From positions 89,166,264 through 89,230,263 of the forward strand of contig NC_088797.1 of assembly GCF_011386835.1 (NCBI RefSeq): DNA of 64,000 bases, in the 5' to 3' direction. Source of the DNA: Chrysemys picta bellii. Lineage: Eukaryota; Chordata; Testudines; Emydidae. The notes beneath the pieces were generated by a model that made no database searches, was not told where the DNA came from, and was given only the letters and a program-made list of their open reading frames with translations. The position numbers and the translations under genes are program-made. Below, one piece after another: positions 1 to 10,355 of this stretch. How positions within the stretch are numbered: position 1 is the stretch's first letter; the number at the start of each line of letters is the position of its first letter.

Positions 1-466
1 CATCAACACTTTGTTTTTAATCTTAACGTGACCTTTAAATTTAGATTACTTTTTCTTCACATGTGTGTGATTTAAGTTCCATAGTAGTGCCAAATGAAGG
101 GCTGTTTAAAATCTTGTGAATTCAGTCTAGGTGCTGCATGAGTGCTCTGTCCTGGGACAGCTTGTTTACAGAAACAAGAGCTATCTAAGTAGAAGTCCTT
201 GACACACACTCAATTAATCTTGGCACCATGTCCAGGCTTATCTGGAGCACACATCCTCCAGTTAACTGCGGATGGGGATCTTACAGCATGTGTCAGGCTT
301 TCAATGGCTTCCCTGCATCAGGAAGTGCTGATCTGCTTTTTCTTCCACCTTCTGCCAGCCAGGGGCTCTCAGGCCTTCCAGGATCATTTCTGCAGTGAAA
401 GATTTCATTAGCTCAAACAGCCACTGGTGTAGTGTTTCCATCTAACTTTCATGTGTTATAAGGATG
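1..466. other. unassigned flank, no gene seen
   Basis: AT-rich, ordinary-looking sequence with only short chance reading frames. No exon, RNA gene or recognisable repeat was identified. In human the gene upstream of OIT3 is MCU, but no MCU-like coding sequence is visible here. Confidence 0.5.
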
Positions 467-661
467 GTTCTTCTTCGAGTGACTGCTCATGTGTATTCCA
501 CAATAGGTGTGCAGGCTCACCATGTACACTGGTGCCGGAAGTTTTCCCCCTAGCAGTACCCATAGGGGAACGCCCTAGCGACCCCTGGAGTGGCGCCTCC
601 ATGGTGCGGTATAAGGGGCGCTGCGCGCTCTCCCCACCCTTAGTTCCTTTTTGCTGCCAGT
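467..661 (+). repeat. DIRS left inverted terminal repeat
   Basis: This 195-bp block starts near GGTTCTTCTTCGAGTG and ends in GCTGCCAG. Its reverse complement is present, diverged but colinear, at about 6768-6957: shared stretches include CCCTAGCAGTACCCATAGG and CCCTAGCGACCC. It lies directly before the gag-like coding region and probably carries the element's promoter, though no core-promoter motif was assigned. Confidence 0.75.
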
Positions 662-769
662 GAAGGTGCTTTGGAACTGCTCTGCTCCAGCTTTGCTGTA
701 GCTCGTCCCCAAAACTGCTTGTTCATTCAGTGTGTAGTACCTGTAGTTAGTTTAGTTTAGTTTAGCTAG

Positions 770-2984
770 AGTGCCCGGGCCGGGGCATGCCCCGTGCCAC
801 AGGTTTTAAGTCATGTGATACTTGTAGGCGATCTATGCCAGTTGAGTGATCCGCACACGGACTGTTTACGCTGTTTGGGGGGAACCCATCTCAGCGATCG
901 CTGCAATACTTGCAAGTCGTTTAAGCCTCGGACCAAGAGAGAAAGGGACATTAGACTCCGGGCTATTCTGATGAAGTCGGTGCTGACCCCAGCTCCGATG
1001 TGCTGCTCCGAGTCGGCACCGGGGCACTGTGGTGTCGGTGCGTGGCGACGCTTCGGCGCCATCCACTAGTCGGCACTACTCTCTGTCCACGGGGCACGCC
1101 ACGAAGGCTAGGAAGAGGCCTTCTTCGCCACTGCACCGGAGTAAACCCGGGACAGAGGCTAGATCCATGTTGGGCAGTCCTTGATCCCCACCGGCCTCTA
1201 GGCCTCCGACTCAAGTTGAGTGGAGTAGCCTGGCCCATTCGGAGCAGGCCTCCCTGGATGTCCGGATGCCCTCCACACCAGAGGCCCTGCAGGAAGCCCG
1301 AGATGTTATGTCCATGCCGGTACCAGGAGCACCACCGATGTCAGCCTTGCGCTCCAGAGGCAAGCTGCCGCTGGGATCTCTGCAGTCACCCCCGGCTAGG
1401 TACTGGTCGAGGGAACATTCCCGACGCCGTTTGCCGCCCAGCATCCATTCAGGGCAAAGTCCACGTGGATCGCCCTCGACGCCCACCAGGCTGTCTGGTT
1501 GGGTTCTATCTGACCAAAACTTTCAGCACCGCTCTGCCTCGAGGAGCGAACACCGGGACCAAGGCAGATGACGCCAAAGGTCCTCGTCTCGGAGGGGCTA
1601 TCGCAGCCGGTCATGGCAAAAACATTGATGTCATTCCCGTTCCTCGTCCTGCTCCAGGACCCCGCCATGGCACCGCCTCCGCAGCCCCGGTTGTCGATCG
1701 CCGGCGTCTCGCTGTTGCAGGACTGCCTGCCGGAGCCGATCGCGGAGCAGCTGTTACTGATGGTACTGGTCCTCCACATCGGGATCGCGGTCCCGTGGTC
1801 GGCATCATTCCCGGCGCCGCCACTCCTCCCGGTCCAGGGACAGCAGCAGGTCATATGTCAGCCTAGCCTCCCTTCGTAGTTGCCCATCAATGGGCCAGGC
1901 CAGCCAGGCCAAACAGCTGGCTCTGCTGGTCCCACAGCAGGTGCAGTGGCACCAGGCCCCGTGGCCAGTCCAATAGTACCAGTGAGCACCGTGGCCCCCG
2001 ACACAGTCCCCGGTGGGGGCTTGCTTGGTGGCCGGAGCCTCAGAAGAACCATCGGCCTCCCTCTCCAGATCTCTGAGGAAGGAGTCGGTGGAACATACAT
2101 CCTCAGCACCGTGCCCGGAGACTAACCAGGTGGTGAACCCTCCGGTGCCGGTGGGCACACAAAGTACCACACCGGCCTCCTCACCCTCCCCGGATGAGGT
2201 GATTACGGCCCCTCCTCCCTCCGTCCCACAGGAGGACTTTAGGGCCCACCAAGAACTCTTAAAAAGGGTGGCATCAAGCCTCCACCTCCAAGCAGAGGAG
2301 ATGGAGGAGCCCTCGGACTCCCTGTTTAACGTACTGTCGTCCTTGGCACTGGGCAGAGGGGCCTTGCCTCTCCACGAAGAGGTGGCGAAAATTTCAAATG
2401 CCCTGTGGCAAACTCCGGCCTCATTGGCCCCTATCTCTAAGAGAGCAGAATGTAAGTATTTTGTACCTGCCAAGGGGCATGAATACTTATACACCCATCC
2501 TGTTCCTAACTCCCTGGTGGTCGAATCAGTCAACCACAGGGAACGGCAGGGCCAACCAGCCCCTACCCCGAAAAATAAAGATTCAAGGAGGCTGGACTCG
2601 TTTGGAAGAAAAATTCATTCGTCCTCGAGCTTCCAGTTACGGGTGGCAAACTACCAGGCTTTCCTGGGCTGGTATGAGTTCAATCTGTGGGGCTCCCTGC
2701 CCAAATTCAAAGATCGCGACAGGAAGAAGTTCAAAGCACTGGTGGAGGAGGGCACAGCAGCTGCCAGGGCAACCCTGCAGGCAACTTCGGCTGCAGTAGA
2801 CACAGCCGTGCGATCCATGGCTTCCGTGGTGTCCATGAGAAGCGCTTCATGGCTCCTGCTCTCTGGGCTGTCCAGCGAGGCGCAGACCTCCCTGCAGGAC
2901 CTCCCGTTTGACGGGAAAGCTCTGTTTGTGGAACAAATGGATATAAAGCTGCATGGCCTGAAAAACTCCCGCACGATTCTCTAG
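770..2984 (+). pseudogene. DIRS gag-like region, frameshifted
   Basis: The N-terminal part (about 840-990) reads CLGGTHLSDRCNTC followed by a KPRTKRERDIRLR basic stretch, a Cys/His-rich pattern typical of the gag-like ORF of vertebrate DIRS elements. The best preserved part is 2013-2984 (323 codons), an alpha-helical, Ser/Ala-rich protein with YQAFLGWYEF and a Leu-rich C-terminus ending LFVEQM. Between 1000 and 2000 the frame changes several times, so no single protein is encoded. The role in the family is presumed to be a nucleic-acid-binding structural protein; this is family knowledge, not shown here. Confidence 0.7.
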
Positions 2985-3274
2985 ACTCTGGGTCTCTATG
3001 TTCTGGCTCTGGCTAAACCTAAGTTCAAGCCGCAGCAGACTCCTGCTCAGGCCACCCATTCAAAATACAAGACCGCTTATATAAGAAGTCGTGGGACTAT
3101 AAGAGGCGCCCACAGAGGCAGTCTTGGCCTGCCCCCCAGCCTGGGTCCAAGGACAAGCAAGCAGGGAAAAGGCGGTTTTGATGGGAAGCCCGGGGGCGCC
3201 CTGCCAGTTCTCATCCGGGATCCATCCTCAAAAAAGTTTCCTTTCCCCAATCAGTTGTCTGCTTTCCTCCCAGA

Positions 3275-5178
3275 GTGGTCACAGTTGACCTCGGCCCAAT
3301 GGGTCCTCAACACCATCTCCTGGGGCTACACTCTCCAGTTTACTTCCTTCACACCCAACCACACACACACACCCCGTTCCTCCTGGGGGACTCCTCGCAC
3401 GAGGCTCTGCTCGAGCAGGAGGTGGGACGGCTTCTGGGCCTTGGAGTGGTGGAAGCGGTACCGGGGGATGCAAGGGGTACTACTCCCACTATTTCTTTAT
3501 CCCGAAGGCCAAAGGGGGGGCTCATGCCCATCTTAGACCTGCGAGGCCTGAACCAGTACACGGTGAAGCTCAAATTCCGCATGGTCTCCCTGGCCTCCAT
3601 CATCCTCTCCCTGGATCCCGGGGACTGCTACGCCACCCTCAATCTGCAGGACGCATACTTCCACATTCATATATTCGAGGGGCACAGATGCTTCCTCCGT
3701 TTCACGGTGGGGCAGGCACACTACCAATTTACAGTCCTCCCGTTTGGCCTGTCCAGTGTCCCCAGGGTATTCACGAAATGTATGTCGGTAGTGGCAGCCT
3801 ACCTCAGGCACTGGGGGGTCCAGATCTTCCCCTAGCCGGATGACTGGTTGGTCAAGGGCAGCTCCCGATCGCAGGTGTGGGATCACGTGGCGCTCCTTCT
3901 GTCCACGTGCACCACTTTGGGCCTGTTGGTAAACAACACCAAGTCCACGTTAGGCCTGGTACAATGCATAGAGTTTATCGGATCAGTCCTGGATACCTCA
4001 TCGGCCAGAGCATCCTTCCCACCGGACAGGTTCGAGACCCTGAAGAGGCTCATTGACACGGTCACAAGGTTTCCAGTGACAACAGCCAGAGCGTGCCTCC
4101 AGCTCTTGGGTCACATGTCAGTGTGCACATACGTGGTCCGTCACACCAGATTCAGGATGAGGCTCCTCCGGCTCTGGTTGGCCTCGGAGTTCTCCCAGGC
4201 CAGGGACAGGATGGACAAAGTCCTCACTGTACCCGAGCCAGTGCTCACCTCCCTACAGTGGTGGTCCTCCCCGAGAAACATGCTCCAAGGGGTCCCATTC
4301 AGGGTCAGAGCCCTGTCGCTGGAACTGGTGTCCAACGCGTCAGACCTGGGATGGGGAGCCCATATGGGGAACGTTCAGACCCAAGGTCTGTGGTCGGCTC
4401 AGGATCTGACCCTCCAAATAAACTTCAAGGAGCTCAGGGCGGTATGGCGGGCATGCATGGCCTTCTGCTCACACCTGGAGGGCGGGGTAGTCAGGGTCCT
4501 CATGGACAACACGGCCTTGATGTTCTACATCAACAGGCAAGGCAGGGCCCAATTCTCCGCCGCAAAGCCCTCAGGCTGTGGGACTTTTGTGTAGTCCACG
4601 ACCTCTGCCTACAGGCCTTCCATCTGCCAGGCGCTCGGAACGCGCGGGCGGATCACTTGAGCAGGGACTTCTACTCTCAACACGAGTGGTCTCTCCACCC
4701 AGAGGTGGTGCACAGAGTTTTCCAAGTGTGGGGAATTCCCCAGGTGGACCTGTTCCTGACTTGGCAGAACCATCACTGTCCCTGGTTCTGCTCCAAGGGG
4801 GGGCAAGAATGGGGTGCTTTCTCCTATGCCTTCCTCCTGTCCTGGTCAAGCCAGTTTCTCTATGCCTTTCCCCCATTCCTGCTGATCGGCAAGGTCCTGG
4901 AAAAGATAGACAGACAAAGCCCGGGTCCTTCTGATTGCCCCGGCATGGCCCAGACAGCATTGGTACGGGACCCTCATGGGCCTGGCGGTCGCCTCGCCGT
5001 GGCCGTTGCCATCCTGCCTGGACCTGCTCTCCCAGGATCAGAGCCACTTCCTCCACCCCAATCTAGTGGCACTCCACCTCACAGCATGGCTGCTCAATGG
5101 TTAGGTAGGGAGGAAAGGACGTGCTCAGAAAGGGTTCAGTGGGTCCTCCTAGAAAGCAGGTGGCCCTCCACACGCTGA
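3275..5178 (+). pseudogene. DIRS reverse transcriptase-RNase H, broken
   Basis: RT motifs are clear at 3525-3835: LDLRGLNQY, LNLQDAYFHIHI and YQFTVLPFGLSSVPRVF. The catalytic box is damaged: a TAG at 3833-3835 is followed in the same frame by PDDWLV, where active relatives have a Y-x-DD motif. RNase H follows (NASDLGWGAHM, INFKELRAVWRA, RVLMDNTALMFYINRQG). A frame change near 4550 moves the rest (HLPGARNARADHLSRDF, then PQVDLFLTWQ) into another frame ending at 5178. It would copy element RNA into DNA and degrade the RNA strand; this copy cannot. Confidence 0.85.
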
Positions 5179-5184
5179 GCCTAC

Positions 5185-6215
5185 ATGGCAAAGTGGTCTC
5201 GGTTTTCCAGATGGGTGGATGAGCGGGGCGTTTCCCCGGTGACCACCCCAATCCAGCTTATTCTGGACTACCTCCTTCACCTTAGAGCCCAGGGCCTGGC
5301 ACCCTTGTCAGTCAAGGTGCACCTGGCGCCCATATCAGCCTTCCATCCGCTGGTGCAGGACCACACGGTATTCTCCCAGGCTATGACGGGCCGATTCCTT
5401 AAGGGGTTGGATCGTCTCTTTCCATATGTTAGGTCCACAGTGGAACCTCTGGTAACTTCGCCAGAAAAGACAGTTACCTTTTCCGTAACTGGTGTTCTTT
5501 GAGATGTGTTGCTCATGTCTATTCCACAATAGGTGTGCGTGCTTGCCACATGGTGTTGGCCCGTCTCACAGGGCCCCCGTTTAAGCCGCTAGCCACGTGC
5601 TCCTGGTCATGGAAGGTGGCCTTCCTGGTTGCGATCATGTTGGCCAGGCAGGTCTCGGAGCTCAGGGCCCTGACCTCCAAGCCCCCGTACATGGTATTTC
5701 ATAAAGATAAGGTCCAACTCCGCCCACACCCTTCATTCCTCCTGAAGGTGGTCTCCGCCTATCACATGGGTCAGGACATTTTTCTGCCGGTCCTCTGCCC
5801 CAAGCCCCATGCATCCGGTGAGAAGCGCCACCGCCACACGCTGGATGTGAGACGGGCTCTGGCTTTTTACCTGGAGCTGACTAAGCTGTTCAGAAAGTCC
5901 TCGCACTGTTCATCACCTCAGCCGAGCACATGAAAGGTCAACCGATCTCCACTTAGCGGCTCTCCAACTGGATCACCTCGTGCATCCGTACCTGTTATGA
6001 TCTGGTGGGAATCCCTCCACCACCAGTTGTTAAGACTGACTTGACTAGGGCACAGGCCTTGTCAGCTGCCTTTTTGGTCCATGTCCCCATTCAGGACATT
6101 TGTACGGCTGCCACGTGGTCTTCAGTTCACACCTTCACCTCACATTATGTGATTGTCTCTCAGACCAGGGAGGACGCTGGGTTTGGCAGGGCCATTCTCC
6201 ATCCCGAGAGTTTGT
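5185..6215 (+). pseudogene. DIRS tyrosine recombinase, interrupted
   Basis: The N-terminal part at 5185-5450 (WSRFSRWVDERGVSP, then ILDYLLHLRAQGLAPLSVKVH) is the SAM-like DNA-binding half. The catalytic half resumes at about 5549 (VLARLTGPPFKPLATC, then LARQVSELRALTSKP, the first Arg box) and ends with AATWSSVHTFTSHY, the likely Tyr box, near 6100-6150. Between the halves, 5449-5548 is not recombinase but a copy of the element's terminal repeat. Further frame changes separate the segments ending at 5933 and 6215. Enzymes of this family integrate the circular element DNA. Confidence 0.8.
5449..5550 (+). repeat. terminal-repeat fragment inside recombinase gene
   Basis: About 100 bp, GGTAACTTCGCCAGAAAAGA through CAATAGGTGTGCGTGCTTGC, is almost identical to the reverse complement of 6899-7000; the one clear difference I see is GTGTGCG versus GTGTGTG. 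It also matches 6672-6737 in the same orientation. It breaks the recombinase frame between the DNA-binding and catalytic halves. Confidence 0.8.
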
Positions 6216-6265
6216 GAACTCCTTCACACCTCCAACAGATATAGCTTGGAATCATTTATTGTAGA

Positions 6266-6639
6266 CAGGGCCGGCTTTAGGAAGTGTGGGGCCCGATTCG
6301 AACAGTTTCGATGGGGCCCCGACAGGGATGACTAAAAAAACAAACACGTAAAAAAACCACGTGGGGTTTGTACTCACCGGGCGGCGCTCCTAGTCTTTGG
6401 CAGCGGGTCCTTCACTCGCTCCGGGTCTTCGGCAGCACTGAAGGACCTGCCACCAAAGTGCCGCCAAAGAGCCAGAGCGCCGCCAGGTGAGTAAAAATTA
6501 AAAAGGTGCCACTAGCCAGGGAAGGGATTCTCTGCCACTTGCCCCCAACTCTGGGCGGCCCTGCCACTGGGCGCGGGGCCCTCTTAGGCGCGGGGCCCGA
6601 TTCGGGGGAATTGGTGGAATTGGCCTAAAGCCGGCCCTG
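6266..6639. mobile_element. hAT-type MITE nested in DIRS right end
   Basis: The element begins CAGGGCCGGCTTTAGG and ends CCTAAAGCCGGCCCTG, a perfect 16-bp terminal inverted repeat. It is flanked by the 8-bp target duplication ATTGTAGA (6258-6265 and 6640-6647). Eight-bp duplications and CAG/CTG ends are hallmarks of hAT transposons. The 374-bp interior is GC-rich and non-coding. It splits the DIRS right terminus, so it inserted later than the DIRS copy. Confidence 0.93.
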
Positions 6640-6671
6640 ATTGTAGAATACACATGAGCAAGCACTCGAAG

Positions 6672-7000
6672 AGAAAAGACAGTTACCTTTTCCGTAACTG
6701 GTGGTGTTTGAGATGTGTTGCTCATGTCTATTCCACATCCCACCCTCCTTCCCCTCTGTCGGAGTTGTCTGGCAAGAAGGAAGTGAGGATGGGGGGAGTG
6801 CGCAATGCCCCTTTTACTGCACCATGGAGGTGCCACTCCAGGGTCGCTAGGGCGCTCTCCTATGGGTACTGCTAGGGGAAAAACTTCCAGCACCGGTACA
6901 TGTGGCAAGCACACACACCTATTGTGGAATAGACATGAGCAACACATCTCAAAGAACACCAGTTACGGAAAAGGTAACTGTCTTTTCTGGCGAAGTTACC
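6672..7000. repeat. palindromic DIRS terminal-repeat unit
   Basis: Arms 6672-6737 and 6923-6988 are inverted copies (about 64 of 66 positions, starting AGAAAAGACAGTTACC). Between them lies an inverted copy of the DIRS terminal repeat (6738-6922). The right arm continues as CTGGCGAAGTTACC to about 7000, matching the flank of the copy at 5449. It abuts the right end of the DIRS element and looks like a snap-back or second partial DIRS copy. Confidence 0.75.
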
Positions 7001-8214
7001 TAAAGTCAACAATGGCAAATAGTGAAATGGTGCAATGAGTGAATGCCCCTGTGTAGATAAGCTGTATGAGCCTTTCTGATCTGACTAAATGGAGGAGGAG
7101 GCTGAGCTGTCTGTATAAGGTTAGTAAATCAAGCACATTGCATCTTGACTGGTGAGTACCTGCAAAATAGTGTAATTGGATACACTTCAAATGGCTCAGC
7201 CATTTCCTCTGTCCTGAACTGTCATGAACTGGTACTGGCCAGGAAATACCTCACCACTCAATAGCATACCCTCTGCACTGACAATACTTTGAATAAATAC
7301 TATCTTATGGAAGTACTGATAGGACTTTGCAGTTCATCACTTTACTTTCCCTCCCTGAATTTCAGCCTCCATATACCAATAGCTCCAGGCAAACCTAGTT
7401 TGGACCTAAACCTTCCCTGTTTGGGGGGGGTCACAATTCTAGCTTATCCATGATTACATTTGGACCAGGCTGTGGGGGAGAGGAAGTGGGTGGCAGGTAT
7501 GAGTATCCTGACAGAAGAGCTCTATGCAGGTGGTGGCTTTCTCACAGCTTGCATGAGCTCCTTATCTTTACTGCATATTCAGAAGAAATTCAAAGGTAGA
7601 TTTGGATCAAATACAGCACATTGCATCTTTAAAGCTTTAAACTGAATCCCTGGAATAGAGAGGAGAGGTCAGGGGTTTAGTATAATTTTGTCATTCAAAA
7701 GGCTGGAATCTCCACAGGCTTGGGTTCCCTGACAGACCATTATGGGGCTATGCCTGTGAGCTTTTAGTCTTTGGAGTTGAATGAATGTGAGATGCCATTG
7801 CTAATAGTCATCAGTCATTCACATACAACTTCCACAGTGCTACTATCAAAATTAATATAGCTGATACACAAAAAGAGCTGCAGAAGGCAATGAAATTGTA
7901 TGCAGAGAAATAATATATATACACACACATAACACAAATAGGAATTTCAATTCAAACTTGTCAGTTTATTTACCCTTGAATTCAAGTATGAATCAGATTC
8001 TGAATGAAAATGGCAAACCATAATAGTACTGACTTGCTGCAATATTCTCCCTTCGATTTTAGTTTAGCGATGATCATTTTCATTCCCAGAAGACAGAGTC
8101 TCCGTGCTCCCTGGCTTTGGATGGTGAATTTTAGTTTTTCTTCTCCATCTGTTGCAAGACCTTATGCATTATCTCACAACTCCTATTACAACATGCACTA
8201 AAAGTTTTACCTTT
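7001..8214. other. gene-free stretch
   Basis: No exon or full repeat was recognised. A short run of TA/CA dinucleotides lies near 7912-7930. Small reading frames are unsupported. Confidence 0.5.
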
Positions 8215-8222
8215 TTTAATGG

Positions 8223-9008
8223 TAGGGTTGCCAGGTGTCTGGTTTTCGACTGGAAAGCCCGCTCGAAAAGGGACCCTGGCGGCGCCGGTCAGGGGGACAG
8301 CAGGGCTAAGGCAGACTCCTTGCCTCCCGTGGCTCTGTGCAGCTCCCAGAAGCAGCAGCATGTCCCCACTCTGACTCCTACACATAGGGGCAGCCAGGGG
8401 GAGCCGCATGCTGCCCCTGCCCCAAGCACCGGCTCTGCAGCTCCCATTGGCCGGGGATCTGCAACCAATGGGAGCTGCGGGGGCGACACCTGCAGATGGG
8501 GCAGCTCGCAGAGCCACCTGGCCGCACCTCTGCGTAGGAGCCGGAGGTGTGACATGCCGCTGCTTCCGAGAGCTGCTTGAGGTAAACGCTGACCAGAGCC
8601 TGCACCCCTGCCTCAGCCCTGATCCCCCTCCTGTCCTCTGAACCCCTCAATCCCAGCCTGGACCACCCTTCTGCACCCCAAGTCCCACTCCAGAGTCTAC
8701 ACCCCCAGCCGGAGCTCTCAACCCCCTCTCGTATCTCAACCCACGGCCTCAGAGTTAGCATGGAGCCCACGCCCAGAACTTCTAAATTCTGGTCCCAGCT
8801 TAGAGTCTGCACCCCCAGCCAGAGCACTCACCTCCTCCTGCATCCCAGCCCCCTGAGCCAGCTGGTGAAAATGAGTGAGTGAGTGAAGGTGGGGAGACCA
8901 AGCGACTGGGGTGGGGAGGATGGAATGAGCAGGGGGTGGGACCTTGGAGAAGGGGTGGAGCAGGGCAAGGATGTTTGGTTTTGTGTGAGTAGAAAGTTGG
9001 CAACCCTA
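8223..9008. mobile_element. GC-rich non-autonomous hAT-like element
   Basis: It begins TAGGGTTGCCAGGTGTC and ends AGTTGGCAACCCTA, giving short terminal inverted repeats. Flanks TTTAATGG (8215-8222) and TTTTATGG (9009-9016) form an 8-bp target duplication with one mismatch. The 786-bp interior is C-rich, with degenerate repeats around CACCCCCAGCC and CCAGCCTGGA. The long open frames in it are a base-composition effect. Confidence 0.85.
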
Positions 9009-9179
9009 TTTTATGGGCGGGGGCTGTAGCAGGTATTAATATAGCAACCTTCATCCCAACAAATCTCAAAAGCATTTACAAACTATGTACATATGGAAGT
9101 TGCTTCACCCCTGAAAGACAGCCACTGCTGGGATGGATGTGAGCAGCCAGGGAAGCAATATACAGTAATACATAACTGG

Positions 9180-10347
9180 CATAGGCGTGCGCATGGGGTG
9201 TGCCGGGTGTGCCCAGGCACACCCTAATGCAGGGGTGGGAAAATGGCTCCACTCCCCGGCATGACAAGCTGCGGGGTCCGCGCTCCTGGGCCGGAGTGCC
9301 TGGCCAAATGCAGCAAGCCGCTGGCCCCTCCCCCGCCTTCCCTCGAGCCATGCTGCCACGCGTGCAGCGCTCTGGGGGCCGAGGCTGTGCGCTCCCGTGG
9401 GGCAGCGTTTGCCTCCGCGGTGAGGCAGACATGCTCCCCCGCTTCCCTGGAGTTGTGCCGCCGTGCGCAGCGCTCTGGGGGCTGGGGCTCCGCAGGGAGT
9501 CAGACACGCTCCCCCCTCCTCATGTCGCCACACGTGCAGCGCTCTGGGGGCTGGGGCTGCGCACTCCCATGGGACAGTATTTGGCTCTGCGGGGAGGCTA
9601 GGAGCTTCATCTCATGGTAAGGAGTCAGGGGGGATGGATAAGGGGTGGGGGCAGTTAGGGGACAGGTGGGTTGGATAGGGGGTGGGATCCCGCGGGGGTG
9701 GTTAGGGGCGGGGGTCTCTGGAGAGGGTAGTCAGGGAGCAGGGGGGATTGGATGGGGCATGGGAGTCCCAGGGTCCCTCAGGGGGCAGGGGATGGATAGG
9801 GGTCAGGGCAGTCAGGGGACAGGGAGCAAGGAGGGTCCTGGGAGGGCAGTTAGTGGGGGGGGGTCTCTGGAGGGGATGGTCAGGAGACAAGGAGCTGGAG
9901 GGGTTGGATGAGTCAGGAGTTTTGGGGGGGCTGTCAGGAGGCACGGGTGTGGAGAGGGGTTGGGGGGGAGGCAGGGAGTGGGGGGGTTGTATGGGTTGGG
10001 AGTTCTGGGGGTCCTGTCGGGGTGGGGACCAGTTGGATAGGCGTGGGAGTCCTGGGGGTTTGTCTGGGGGCGGGGGTGTGGATAAGGGTCGGGGCAGTCA
10101 GGGGACAGGTAGGGGGCAGGGTCCTAGGAGGGCAGTCAGGGGACAAGGAGCAGGGAGGCTTAGGTAGGGGATGGAGTCTTGGGGGGCAGTTAGGGTCAGG
10201 GGACAAGGAGCAGGGGGGTTGGGGGTGCTGAGGGGGGAAGTCAGGGGGCGGGAAGTAGGAGGGAGTGGATGGGAGTGGGACTAGGGCAGGGCTATGGCGG
10301 GACTCCCTGGGTGCACATCCTAATGAAATGGGCTGCGCACACCTATG
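9180..10347. mobile_element. non-autonomous DNA element with G-rich minisatellite
   Basis: Ends are CATAGGCGTGCGCA and TGCGCACACCTATG, an imperfect inverted repeat. Flanking ATAACTGG (9172-9179) and AACACTGG (10348-10355) match at 6 of 8 positions, a plausible aged hAT duplication. From about 9605 to 10290 the interior is a G-rich, degenerate minisatellite built on AGTCAGGGGACA and GGATAGGGGT units with many GGGG runs. The long frames on both strands are simply the repeat. Confidence 0.75.
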
Positions 10348-10355
10348 AACACTGG

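Larger units (their letters stand above)
467..6671 (+). mobile_element. DIRS-type (tyrosine recombinase) retrotransposon, decayed
   Basis: The order gag-like, reverse transcriptase, RNase H, tyrosine recombinase, with inverted rather than direct terminal repeats, is diagnostic of DIRS elements. The left end (GTTCTTCTTCGAGTGACTGC, from about 467) reappears inverted at 6640-6671, where ATACACATGAGCAAGCACTC is seen. That right terminus is split by a nested MITE at 6266-6639. No frame is intact: premature stops and frame changes occur in gag, RT and recombinase, so this copy is dead. Exact ends are approximate. Such elements integrate through a circular DNA intermediate and leave no target duplication; none was seen. 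Confidence 0.85.

Noticed and set aside
1000..1866. Long open frame of 288 codons on the plus strand
   Set aside because: It lies in the GC-rich gag-side region of the DIRS element and shows no domain; overlapping open frames occur on both strands, so it is compositional or a frame-shifted remnant.
8131..9075. Open frames of 128-149 codons near 8.1-9.1 kb
   Set aside because: They lie within the C-rich interior of the non-autonomous element at 8223-9008 and have no recognisable domain.
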